Shown here: positions 26,001 to 33,435 of the stretch, one piece after another
Layout: the number at the start of each line of letters is the position of its first letter
Position numbering within the stretch: the stretch's first letter is position 1
Origin: JAWMQL01 sp033283165
GTDB lineage: Bacteria > Pseudomonadota > Gammaproteobacteria > Pseudomonadales > Halieaceae
Direction of reading: 5' to 3'
DNA length: 64,000 nucleotides
Assembly (NCBI GenBank): GCA_033283165.1
Contig: JAWMQL010000001.1
Coordinates: 310,001 to 374,000, forward strand
Made by a program: the position numbers and the translations under genes
The notes under the pieces: generated by a model
Told to the model about the DNA's origin: nothing
The model's input: the letters and a program-made list of their open reading frames with translations, nothing else
The model's database searches: none

Positions 26001-26946
26001 TCTCGTTTCCGTCTTCTGATTCGGGCGCCATTGCAGAGCTCCCGAATATCTGTGCATAGGCGTGGTCGAATTCGTTGGGTCCGTCTTCTGCAAGAATTTT
26101 CTTGTATGCCGCCAAATCGACGATAGCTCCGTCAGACGTCAGTCGGGCGTTGGCGTGGCCGAGATGGTGCAGGGAATAGGCAGACTGGAGCGCGGACCAC
26201 ATGCCCTGGGCATCCAGGCTCTGGTTGACGGCCATCTTCGCGGTTTTCAGGCCCATCATCGGTCGCAACGCCAGGCGACGGGCAAAATCCAACGTAAAGG
26301 ATTCCAGTTCACTGTCATCGACGACGTGATTGACCGATCCCAGGCGGTGCATTTCCCCGGCACTGAACATCCGGCCTCCCATAAGGAACTCCTTGGCCTT
26401 CCGGTGGCCTAGTTCCCAGACGTGCACGAAGAATTCGTCACTGCATATGCCGTAGTCGACCACGTTCTGGCCGAACTTCGCCGACTCACCTGCAATGATG
26501 AAGTCGCACGGCCACGCCAGCATGTTGCCGCCGTTCAGGCAGTGGCCATGGACCTGTGCAACCGTGATTTTTGGAAGATTTCTCCATCGCCAGCACAGTC
26601 CAAGATAAATTTCCTGCTCAATGGCGAAGTGCCCGGCATGCCCTGGCTCATCGTAGCCGCCCGCATGTTCCGTGACGGGATCGAACTTGTCTTGATCGGG
26701 GCTGCCGTGGTCATACCAGGTTTCGCTCAGCGCGTCATGCCCAAGGGAGAAATCGGGTCCATCAGCGGCCAGAACAATGACCTTGATCGATGTATCTTGA
26801 ACGGCGCGTCGATAGCCCGCGTCGATCTCGTACAGCATGGTGAGGTCTTGCATATTGTGCATTTCCGGACGAGCAAGCGTGATTCTTGCTACTCCTTCGA
26901 CAGGGGTCTCGTACCGGATACGTTCAAAATCTTTATGTTCGTTCAT
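25993..26946 (-). CDS. Crotonase-fold protein lacking both classical catalytic Glu (paralogue B)
   Basis: 317 residues. Oxyanion loop DFSLGHD; the two enoyl-CoA hydratase glutamates are replaced by Met (GGNMLAWPCD) and Val (FGQNVVDYG). It shares the DEFFVHVWELGHRKAKEFL block with paralogue A at 6024, so these two are closest relatives. It is about 50 residues longer than a standard crotonase. Its stop overlaps the start of the cytochrome/PQQ gene by 8 bp. The reaction is unknown; C-C hydrolase or decarboxylase chemistry is more likely than hydration. Confidence 0.82.
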   Translation of the reverse strand: MNEHKDFERIRYETPVEGVARITLARPEMHNMQDLTMLYEIDAGYRRAVQDTSIKVIVLAADGPDFSLGHDALSETWYDHGSPDQDKFDPVTEHAGGYDEPGHAGHFAIEQEIYLGLCWRWRNLPKITVAQVHGHCLNGGNMLAWPCDFIIAGESAKFGQNVVDYGICSDEFFVHVWELGHRKAKEFLMGGRMFSAGEMHRLGSVNHVVDDSELESFTLDFARRLALRPMMGLKTAKMAVNQSLDAQGMWSALQSAYSLHHLGHANARLTSDGAIVDLAAYKKILAEDGPNEFDHAYAQIFGSSAMAPESEDGNENG

Positions 26947-27053
26947 GGAATCTACCCGATTGTGATAGGAGTGCCTGTGTCGCTCCTGGATTTAGTGTCA
27001 TAGCGTGATCCCCCTGGCAGCTTTATGAATCAGCGCTGGGACCTGTGATGAGG

Positions 27054-27473
27054 TCACGTTGCCTCACCCCTGTGTGGCTTGATCAGCACGTCGAAGATAA
27101 CCTTGGTATCGGCTGTTTCACGAAAGCTCTGTATCAGGCCGCCAGAGACCTCAAACCACATAAGGTAGACGTTTTCGTAACGCCTGCCATCGCGCATGGT
27201 ACCGTGGACATCTGCTTCCAGTATCACATTGGCACCGTCCACAGCCTCGCGTGTCACATCCATCTTGAGTTCTCCCGGATCCCAGCCTGGCGCTATGCCG
27301 TCAACGACATCCCGAATCCCAGCCTTGCCGTACAGGTCCGGAAAACCGAGTGAAGGTCCGGTGAAATGCCATATAAAATCATCGCTGACCAGGTCCTGAA
27401 TGCCCGTGCTGTCCAGCATCGTCAGACGCTCTATGTAGGCTTTCGCCAGTTGCAGTTTCTTTTCGCGTTTCAC
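27054..27473 (-). CDS. SnoaL-like / NTF2-fold protein
   Basis: 139 residues from GTG 27473, which has GAGGAG seven bases upstream; an ATG at 27500 overlapping the previous stop would add nine residues. Pattern: AKAYIERL, SDDFIWHFTG, VILEADVHGTMRDGRRYEN, LMWFEVSGGLIQSFRETADT. It is paralogous to the protein at 3181. It is tightly linked to the crotonase at 27500, so it may act on the same intermediate. No reaction can be assigned. Confidence 0.7.
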   Translation of the reverse strand: MKREKKLQLAKAYIERLTMLDSTGIQDLVSDDFIWHFTGPSLGFPDLYGKAGIRDVVDGIAPGWDPGELKMDVTREAVDGANVILEADVHGTMRDGRRYENVYLMWFEVSGGLIQSFRETADTKVIFDVLIKPHRGEAT

Positions 27474-27499
27474 TTCGCACTCCTCATCGCAGATGCACA

Positions 27500-28465
27500 T
27501 CAGTGGCCGGCGCTTTCATCGCTGCTTGTATTGGCTGTGCCGGTAAGATGCTTACGAAGGTCCGCTAGACCGTCGGCGATTTCCTGCCATATGTCGGCAA
27601 AGCGTTTCGATGCATCAGGTGAAAGTTCTGAATACTCGATCATCCCCGAGACATAAGGCGTTTTTGAGGCATCGGGCTGCTCGCCAAACTGCTGGTTCAT
27701 GTCCTCCAGCGTTTTGTTGTGCTCGTCGGAGCGGTGGGAGATTTCGTGCATCCAGAAGCCGAGCTCATAAGAAGCTGCCAGCCCCATCATGTCCTGGGTC
27801 TTGTTCAACAGTCGCTTCGCGGTTTGCACCCCCCAGGGAGGAGAACTGGCGATGCGCCTGGCAAGTCTCAAGGTATTATCCACCAGCTCTTCATTCTTCT
27901 CGACCTGCGTGACGAGGCCCATGCGCCACGCTTCCTTGGCGTCTATTGCCTTGCCGGTAAACAGCAGGGCTTTGGCATTGCGAATCCCGACGGCCCATGC
28001 CTCTGCGGGCATTTCCGCACCGACAGCCCCGATGAGGCAAGCCGGATTTTGAAAGTGGGCGTCTTCCGAAGCCACAATCAGGTCGCACATGGCGGCGAGA
28101 ATGAGCCCACCGGCGATACAGAACCCCTGAACCTGCGCGATGGTCGGCGTATTCAGATTGCGGATCTTCAGCCATCTGTTCATGAACAACTCGGTCTCGG
28201 TCTTTACCAGGCCCTCTACCGTCTGGATCTGCTCACCGATTTCCACAGCGAAAGCGCCCACGTCATGACCTCGAGAGAAGTTCTCACCGTTCGCGGCAAT
28301 GATGATCACGTTGATGTCAGGGTCACGATCGGCGTAGCTTGTCGCCTCATCGAGGTCCAGTTTCACCTGGGTGTTCATCGCATTGTTCACTTCCGGGCGA
28401 TTGAGGCTGATGCGGGCGATATTACCCTCGATGACCTCATATGTGACTGTTTCCCAACTTTTCAC
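27500..28465 (-). CDS. Crotonase-fold protein lacking both classical catalytic Glu (paralogue C)
   Basis: 321 residues. Oxyanion loop NFSRGHD, helix GFCIAGGLILAAMCD (Ile at the first Glu position) and FQNPACLIG (Ala at the second). The C-terminus is extended by ~50 residues with a KRFADIWQEIADGLADLRKHL helix. It is more distant from paralogues A and B, lacking their VHxWELGHR block but having AEAWAVGIRNAKALLFTG in its place. It is the probable first gene of a two-gene unit with the SnoaL-like protein. Function unassigned beyond CoA-ester chemistry. Confidence 0.82.
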   Translation of the reverse strand: MKSWETVTYEVIEGNIARISLNRPEVNNAMNTQVKLDLDEATSYADRDPDINVIIIAANGENFSRGHDVGAFAVEIGEQIQTVEGLVKTETELFMNRWLKIRNLNTPTIAQVQGFCIAGGLILAAMCDLIVASEDAHFQNPACLIGAVGAEMPAEAWAVGIRNAKALLFTGKAIDAKEAWRMGLVTQVEKNEELVDNTLRLARRIASSPPWGVQTAKRLLNKTQDMMGLAASYELGFWMHEISHRSDEHNKTLEDMNQQFGEQPDASKTPYVSGMIEYSELSPDASKRFADIWQEIADGLADLRKHLTGTANTSSDESAGH

Positions 28466-28555
28466 TGTTCTGGCCTCTTTGGTAGTTGTTCGAAGCGTTC
28501 TGCCGGGAGGGTGTGGCGCGCTTCCCGATAGTTCATTGAGCAGGGCATCTTGTAG

Positions 28556-29008
28556 TCAGGCCGGCTGGTGAACTGCGTGCGCCTTTATGCTGGCCAGGCG
28601 CCATTGGTCGCCTTCCTTGCGAAACGCAGTTTCATAGGACGCATGTAGCCAAGTGTAGTCCTTGCCCGGTTCGTTGGAGTTCTTGATCACGCAGTACACG
28701 TACCAACGTCCCAAGGCAGTGTTTCCGGCGACATCAATGACGGGGTTGCTTAACATGTGCGACATGTAGGTGTATCCGGCTGCTTTCAGTGTAGAGACGA
28801 GACCGGTGTAGATCGACCGACTGCCGTGGACGGTTGGCGCGTCTCCCATGGTCAATTTTGCGTCCTCACATAGAAGTTTGACGGCGATTTCTTCTCCGTC
28901 GCGTCCAAAGTTCACGACGTCATCCAGGCAATAGACAAATCTGGCTTTGCAGTCATTGATTGCGGCGATGTCGGCAAGTTGTGTGCCGCCTGCGCTTTCG
29001 GTGTCCAT
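28556..29008 (-). CDS. SnoaL-like domain protein
   Basis: 150 residues: AINDCKARFVYCLDDV, later strands (YTYMSHMLSNPVIDVAG, GRWYVYCVI, YTWLHASYETAFRKEGDQWR) and the final IKAHAVH. This matches the SnoaL_4-like branch of the NTF2 fold (ring-hydroxylating-dioxygenase beta subunit and dehydratase relatives). It is divergent from the RraA-type gene with operator copy 6 between. Function unknown; possible isomerase or dehydratase. Confidence 0.7.
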   Translation of the reverse strand: MDTESAGGTQLADIAAINDCKARFVYCLDDVVNFGRDGEEIAVKLLCEDAKLTMGDAPTVHGSRSIYTGLVSTLKAAGYTYMSHMLSNPVIDVAGNTALGRWYVYCVIKNSNEPGKDYTWLHASYETAFRKEGDQWRLASIKAHAVHQPA

Positions 29009-29034
29009 GCAGTGCTTGTCCTCTTGTTGTATAT

Positions 29035-29054
29035 AATGTACCGTACGGACAATA
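29035..29054 (-). promoter_or_regulatory. Operator copy 6 of 7
   Basis: TATTGTCCGTACGGTACATT on the minus strand, with the palindromic core CCGTACGG. It gives a TACATT -10 for the minus-strand SnoaL-like gene (27 bp before its start), with TCGATA 17 bp upstream of that box. It may also act on the divergent aldolase gene. Confidence 0.75.
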
Positions 29055-29155
29055 TATTATCGAATTGTCAGTTAATGTCAACGGCTGTATTCGTGGATGA
29101 TCGTTATACTGGTAACGAATTTGAGGGTATGCCTATCGTGCCCGGGGGAGGAGAG

Positions 29156-29839
29156 ATGAGTACCGGTGATATCTGGTCAAGACTGGAGGCCCTGGACACT
29201 GCGTCCATTTGCGACGCAGATAAGCAGGGCGACCAGACGGTTCGAATAATGGACTCGGGCCTGCGCCCATTGGCGAGTGGTCTAAAAATGCTGGGCCGGG
29301 CCAGAACGGTGTCCTGTCGGGACGATTTCCTGACGGTTATCAAGGCGCTGCATGAGGCCGAGGCGGGGGAGGTCCTTGTGATTGACGCCAGGGGTAGCCG
29401 ACGAGCGGTATCGGGCGGCCTTTTTCCGACCGAGGCCAAACGAAAGCGGTTGAAGGGCATCGTGGTTGATGGTCCATGCCGCGATACCAGGCATATCAGC
29501 AATCTTGCGTTTCCCTATTATGCGCGGAGCGTGTGTTGCTATGCGGGCACGTCGAATCGCCTGTTTGAAACCCAGGTGCCGGTTCAGTGCGGCGGTATAA
29601 TGGTGAATCCTGGAGATATACTCTTTGGTGATGATGATGGCGTTATCGTTGGATCAGAAGACGAGATGATTGGGCTGGTCGAAAAGGCCGAAGTCATTCT
29701 GCAAACCGAGCGAATCATGATCTCCAACATGCGTAAGGGTGTCAGTTTGACGGACATGATGAATTTCGAGGAGCATTGCCGGAGAGTAGAAACAGGTAAG
29801 GACAGCTTCCTGCAGTTCACCATAGAGGGTTGTGACTAG
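29156..29839 (+). CDS. RraA-family protein, HMG/CHA-aldolase-like
   Basis: 227 residues from ATG 29156 behind GGAGGAG; the frame extends upstream to 28979 but crosses the operator and has no ribosome site. Motifs: LVIDARGS, GIVVDGPCRDTRHI (Asp105, Arg109-Asp110 as in 4-hydroxy-4-methyl-2-oxoglutarate / 4-carboxy-4-hydroxy-2-oxoadipate aldolases) and PGDILFGDDDGVIVG. Such enzymes split a hydroxy-keto acid to pyruvate and a second oxo-acid, a typical last step of ring cleavage. RNase E inhibitor activity is the other role in the family, but the catabolic context favours an aldolase. Confidence 0.78.
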   Translation: MSTGDIWSRLEALDTASICDADKQGDQTVRIMDSGLRPLASGLKMLGRARTVSCRDDFLTVIKALHEAEAGEVLVIDARGSRRAVSGGLFPTEAKRKRLKGIVVDGPCRDTRHISNLAFPYYARSVCCYAGTSNRLFETQVPVQCGGIMVNPGDILFGDDDGVIVGSEDEMIGLVEKAEVILQTERIMISNMRKGVSLTDMMNFEEHCRRVETGKDSFLQFTIEGCD

Positions 29840-30813
29840 TCCATCGTATCCGCAGGTGGATAAAGGGCGGATTTGAGCGCGTTGAAGCGCTCCTGGAGGG
29901 CCCGCTGGCATACGGGTGGATCCCGAAGCACCAGTTCGGCTCCATGAATAAAGCCAGGTTGTACATGCAGTTCTGTGGGGACGCCCGCGGCCATGAGTCG
30001 CCGCGCATAATCCAGGCATTCCTCGACAAACAGGTCCAGTTGTCCAACCCAGATGTAGGCGGGCGCTACACCCTCCAGATCAGTTGCCCGGGCCGGGGCT
30101 TCGTAAGCATTGACGTCGGCGCTACCGGGGACTTTTGTGAGTAACATGTTCCACGCGTCGCGGTTGTTCTGCCGTGTCCAGATGAATTCACCCGTGTAGT
30201 CCAGCTGGTGTCCGTCGGTTACCGTGCGGTCATCGAGCATGGGGTAGATCAACTGCTGGTGAACCAGGGGTACCTTCCGTTTATCCCGGGCCATGAGCGC
30301 CAGGCTGGCGGCTATGTGAGCCCCAGCGCTCTCCCCGCCAACAGCGATTCTGGACTTATCAATGCTCAGTTCAGTGGCATTGTCGAACAGATACTCGAGG
30401 ACCGCATAACCGTCCTCGACCGAACCGGGCGCCTTGGTCTCGGGCGTGAGTCGGTAGTCGACACTTGCCACCACGCAGGGTATCTCGGCTGCAAAAGGAA
30501 AATTCTGCAATCCCGCCGATTCGGCGTCTCCGGCAAAGTGTCCGCCGCCGTGCAGGTGCAGGAAGACAGGTAGGACGGTCTCAGTATCTTTTGGACGATA
30601 AAGAAAAAACCGCACGTCCGGTGCGCCGTTGAGACCAGGTACATGGCGCTCTTCCAATATCACATCATCGCGCATGAAGGTGGCCGGGTCAGGGCTGACT
30701 TCCCTGAAATTGTCGCGCAGTGCCCCAATGTTTTCCTCTCGCGTGTCAAGCGTAAGATCTTGTTCGAGGAGAATTTGCAGCTGTGGGTGAACCAGGTGCC
30801 TTGTGGATTTCAT
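29836..30813 (-). CDS. HSL-family alpha/beta hydrolase (cytoplasmic esterase)
   Basis: 325 residues without a signal peptide. Oxyanion motif HLHGGGHFAG, RLTPETKAPGSVEDGYAVLEYL, nucleophile GESAGAH, acid in VGQLDLFVEECLDY and His in QPGFIHGAEL. It cleaves short acyl esters or lactone-like bonds inside the cell. It converges with the RraA gene so that one CTAG holds both stop codons. It is controlled by operator copy 7 and preceded by an attenuator-like hairpin. It is the third esterase of the locus. Confidence 0.87.
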   Translation of the reverse strand: MKSTRHLVHPQLQILLEQDLTLDTREENIGALRDNFREVSPDPATFMRDDVILEERHVPGLNGAPDVRFFLYRPKDTETVLPVFLHLHGGGHFAGDAESAGLQNFPFAAEIPCVVASVDYRLTPETKAPGSVEDGYAVLEYLFDNATELSIDKSRIAVGGESAGAHIAASLALMARDKRKVPLVHQQLIYPMLDDRTVTDGHQLDYTGEFIWTRQNNRDAWNMLLTKVPGSADVNAYEAPARATDLEGVAPAYIWVGQLDLFVEECLDYARRLMAAGVPTELHVQPGFIHGAELVLRDPPVCQRALQERFNALKSALYPPADTMD

Positions 30814-30840
30814 CGGTCGGCCTCGGAGTAATCAAAAAGG

Positions 30841-30866
30841 GCGCGGTTTTTTTGAAAAACCGCCTT
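30841..30866 (-). promoter_or_regulatory. Leader hairpin before the esterase gene (possible attenuator)
   Basis: Read on the minus strand, GCGGTTTTT and AAAAACCGC form a perfect 9-bp stem with a 3-nt loop, followed four bases later by TTTTT. It sits between operator copy 7 and the start codon at 30813, so it could end transcription early. No leader peptide or ligand-binding fold is evident. Confidence 0.4.
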
Positions 30867-30870
30867 TATT

Positions 30871-30890
30871 AATATACCGTACGTACAATA
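30871..30890 (-). promoter_or_regulatory. Operator copy 7 of 7
   Basis: TATTGTACGTACGGTATATT on the minus strand. TATATT serves as a -10 for the esterase gene, with ATGATA 17 bp further up. It also lies 187 bp before the divergent LssY-C lipoprotein gene. Confidence 0.72.
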
Positions 30891-31076
30891 TAATATCATC
30901 GATCTGCTGAATTCTCTAGCGGATGAGGAAATCGCTACTTGGATACAGCGATAGGAAACAACATCCGAAAATGTAAAACTTGCGTATAAAAACTGCTGAA
31001 ATGTATAGCGTGGGGAGGCGGGCTCATGGGTTGGCCAATCAGACGGGTATGGGCGTCGCGCACGACGCCAGAAGCT

Positions 31077-32444
31077 ATGATCCGCGTGTTAGCTATCCTC
31101 ACACAGCTTGCAGTGCTCACAGCCTGTGCGAGCGTGTACGCACCCGAGCCGCTAACCCTCCCCGCGGCAATCGCCGATGTCCAGACCAAGAGTGTCAATT
31201 CAGTCGAGGTCTCTGCAGGCATACTCACAGACGAGCAAGCCCGGCGCCATTTCGGTATCGACCTGGGATCACACGGCATTCAGGCGATCTGGCTCAGCAT
31301 AGCAAACAGATCCGATAAGAAACTTTGGTTTCTGAGAAACGCGCTCGATGCGGACTACTTCAGCGCAGACGAGGTGGCTGCAGTTGTAGATGGAGATATC
31401 CCCTCCGCGGATTTTGAAGTCGCGCGCCAGAGACTACGCGACGAATCCATACGCGTGGCACTGGAGCCAGGCACCCTGTCGGAGGGGTTCGTGTTCACCC
31501 CAAAAGCCATTGGTGGACGCTACGTCGATATTCGCTTGGGCGAGGATATTTATGCCGTTGAGCTCGAGCGGGTGAAGGCGCGTGCGAGCGGAGAGAAAGC
31601 GCGTTTGGCTACGGTGTCCGAACTTCGCTTTGGTTTCGCCATTCCCCTGCCCGACGGAATTTTCGACTACGAGCAGCTGCAACCGGAAAACATATACACC
31701 GATGAGCGGCCGAATCTCAGCCAAAGGGAATTCCGGGTCGCGCTGGAGGCCTTGCCCTGCTGTGCAAGCAATGAAAGCGGGGATGCCTGGGGTGACCCGC
31801 TGAATGTGGTGATCGTTGCAAATACGACCGACGCACTGAACTCATTGTCGCGTGCGGGTTGGTCCTTCACGCATCGAATCACCCCGGAGAGTGTCCGCCG
31901 CCTCATGGGCGCATCCATTCAGGGCGACGGCTACCCGGTGGCGCCGGTGAGCAATCTCTACCTCTTCGGTCGGAAGCAGGACTTCGCGCTGCAGAGGGCG
32001 CGACCCAATATCTCCCAAAGGAATCACATGCGCTTCTGGCTCGCACCCTTCAAGTTTGTGGACAAGGACGTATGGGTGGGCCAGGTCAGTCGCGATATCG
32101 GCATCAAGCTCACGCCAAAATCCCCGACTTTGACAACGCATATTATCGATCCCGAAGTCGATATGACGCGCGAGTACCTTCTGCATAGCCTGCTTGCCGA
32201 GGGTTTGGTTGACACCTTCGGTTTTGCAGAGGGCGCCAGGGCCGCGACGCGCGAAGCGCCCGCGATGAATCTGACTGACGACCCCTACTTCAGCGACGGC
32301 CTGCGACTCGTGATCGTCATTTCACCGGATCCGATTCCTTACGAGCGCGTCGGCAGTCTTGTCTGGCAGGAGTCAGCCGCACCGGTAGCGGAGGGACAGA
32401 CAGAGGCAGGTGATGCCCACGTAAAAGCCATTTCCGGTCCGTGA
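31077..32444 (+). CDS. Lipoprotein with LssY-C-type domain
   Basis: 455 residues from ATG 31077. The signal ends in a lipobox (VLTAC, Cys16), so it should be membrane-anchored. The C-terminal half matches the LssY C-terminal domain seen with PAP2 phosphatases: PLNVVIVANTTDALNSLSRAGW, LYLFGRKQDFALQRARPNISQRNH, RFWLAPFKFV and VWVGQVSRDIGI, then THIIDPEVDMTREYLLHSLL. The N-terminal half is unassigned. The domain has no known activity; a cell-envelope role is inferred. A frame upstream to 31026 exists but would bury the signal peptide. Confidence 0.75.
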   Translation: MIRVLAILTQLAVLTACASVYAPEPLTLPAAIADVQTKSVNSVEVSAGILTDEQARRHFGIDLGSHGIQAIWLSIANRSDKKLWFLRNALDADYFSADEVAAVVDGDIPSADFEVARQRLRDESIRVALEPGTLSEGFVFTPKAIGGRYVDIRLGEDIYAVELERVKARASGEKARLATVSELRFGFAIPLPDGIFDYEQLQPENIYTDERPNLSQREFRVALEALPCCASNESGDAWGDPLNVVIVANTTDALNSLSRAGWSFTHRITPESVRRLMGASIQGDGYPVAPVSNLYLFGRKQDFALQRARPNISQRNHMRFWLAPFKFVDKDVWVGQVSRDIGIKLTPKSPTLTTHIIDPEVDMTREYLLHSLLAEGLVDTFGFAEGARAATREAPAMNLTDDPYFSDGLRLVIVISPDPIPYERVGSLVWQESAAPVAEGQTEAGDAHVKAISGP

Positions 32445-32551
32445 GAAAATCGGTCACTGTTATTCTTGTACAACCTGTCTACACTCGTTCGAGGCGAGCG
32501 TAGTGATATCCTTGCAACCAGGTAATCCACTACAGACGGGGGGAGCGCATC

Positions 32552-33391
32552 GTGGCAAACCGATCCTTAACGCCAGAAGAAGTGGCCACCTATCAAGCGG
32601 ATGGGGTGGTGTTCGTTCCCGATATTATCGAATCCACCTGGATTGACTCACTGACACGGGTGGTGGACGAACAGCTGGATAGGCCCAGCCGCTGGGCGAA
32701 TGACGGCAACAGCGGCAGTGCCAAGAACCGGATGTTCACTGATCGCTACCTGTGGCAAAGCAACCCGGCAATTTTTGACTTCGTCAGTCACTCCGGCTGC
32801 GCCCGACTGGCGGCTCAGGCCCTGCAAAGCAGCAAAAGCCGATTTTACTTCGACCACCTGCTGGTGAAGGAGCCCGAGACCGAAACGCCCACGCCATGGC
32901 ACCAGGACATTCCCTACTGGCCGTTTCTCGGCTCCCAGATCTGTTCGATCTGGGTGGCGCTCACACCGGCACGCGTTGAAAACAGCGCGATGGAGTTTGT
33001 GCGGGGTTCGCACCGGCACAATAAGTACTATCGAGCGGAGGTGTTCGGGGACAGGGAAAACCACGTCAACAGCAGCTGGACCGGGAGCAGCCAGTCAGAG
33101 CCTGTCCCGGACATCGAGTCCAACCGTGGCCAATTCGACATCGTGGGGTGGGACGTTCAGCCCGGTGATGCCCTGATTTTCTCCGCCTGGACGCTGCACG
33201 GCGCCCGGGGAAACCGATCCGGGATCGAGAGGAGGGCGGCGATTTCAACCCGCTGGCTCGGCGACGATGCGGTCTGGCACCCGCACGACGGCGCGGACCC
33301 CACGGTCAATCCGGACCAGGTGAGCGTCAAGCCGGGGGACTACCCGGCGGATGACCGGCTGTTTCCCTGTCTATGGCCGGAACAAGCCTGA
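32552..33391 (+). CDS. Phytanoyl-CoA dioxygenase (PhyH)-family Fe(II)/2-oxoglutarate oxygenase
   Basis: 279 residues from GTG 32552 behind GGGGGGAG. The iron-binding facial triad is visible: His117-x-Asp119 (PWHQDIPYWP) and His216 (SAWTLHGARGNRSG), with the Arg that binds 2-oxoglutarate two to six residues later. It starts at EEVATYQADGVVFVP, typical of the family. It hydroxylates an unknown small molecule. It stands alone between the lipoprotein and a convergent dehydrogenase. Confidence 0.87.
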   Translation: MANRSLTPEEVATYQADGVVFVPDIIESTWIDSLTRVVDEQLDRPSRWANDGNSGSAKNRMFTDRYLWQSNPAIFDFVSHSGCARLAAQALQSSKSRFYFDHLLVKEPETETPTPWHQDIPYWPFLGSQICSIWVALTPARVENSAMEFVRGSHRHNKYYRAEVFGDRENHVNSSWTGSSQSEPVPDIESNRGQFDIVGWDVQPGDALIFSAWTLHGARGNRSGIERRAAISTRWLGDDAVWHPHDGADPTVNPDQVSVKPGDYPADDRLFPCLWPEQA

Positions 33392-33435
33392 CGGCCCGGG
33401 CTTGGCCATAGCCATCACGCAGGGCAAGTCCTCGA

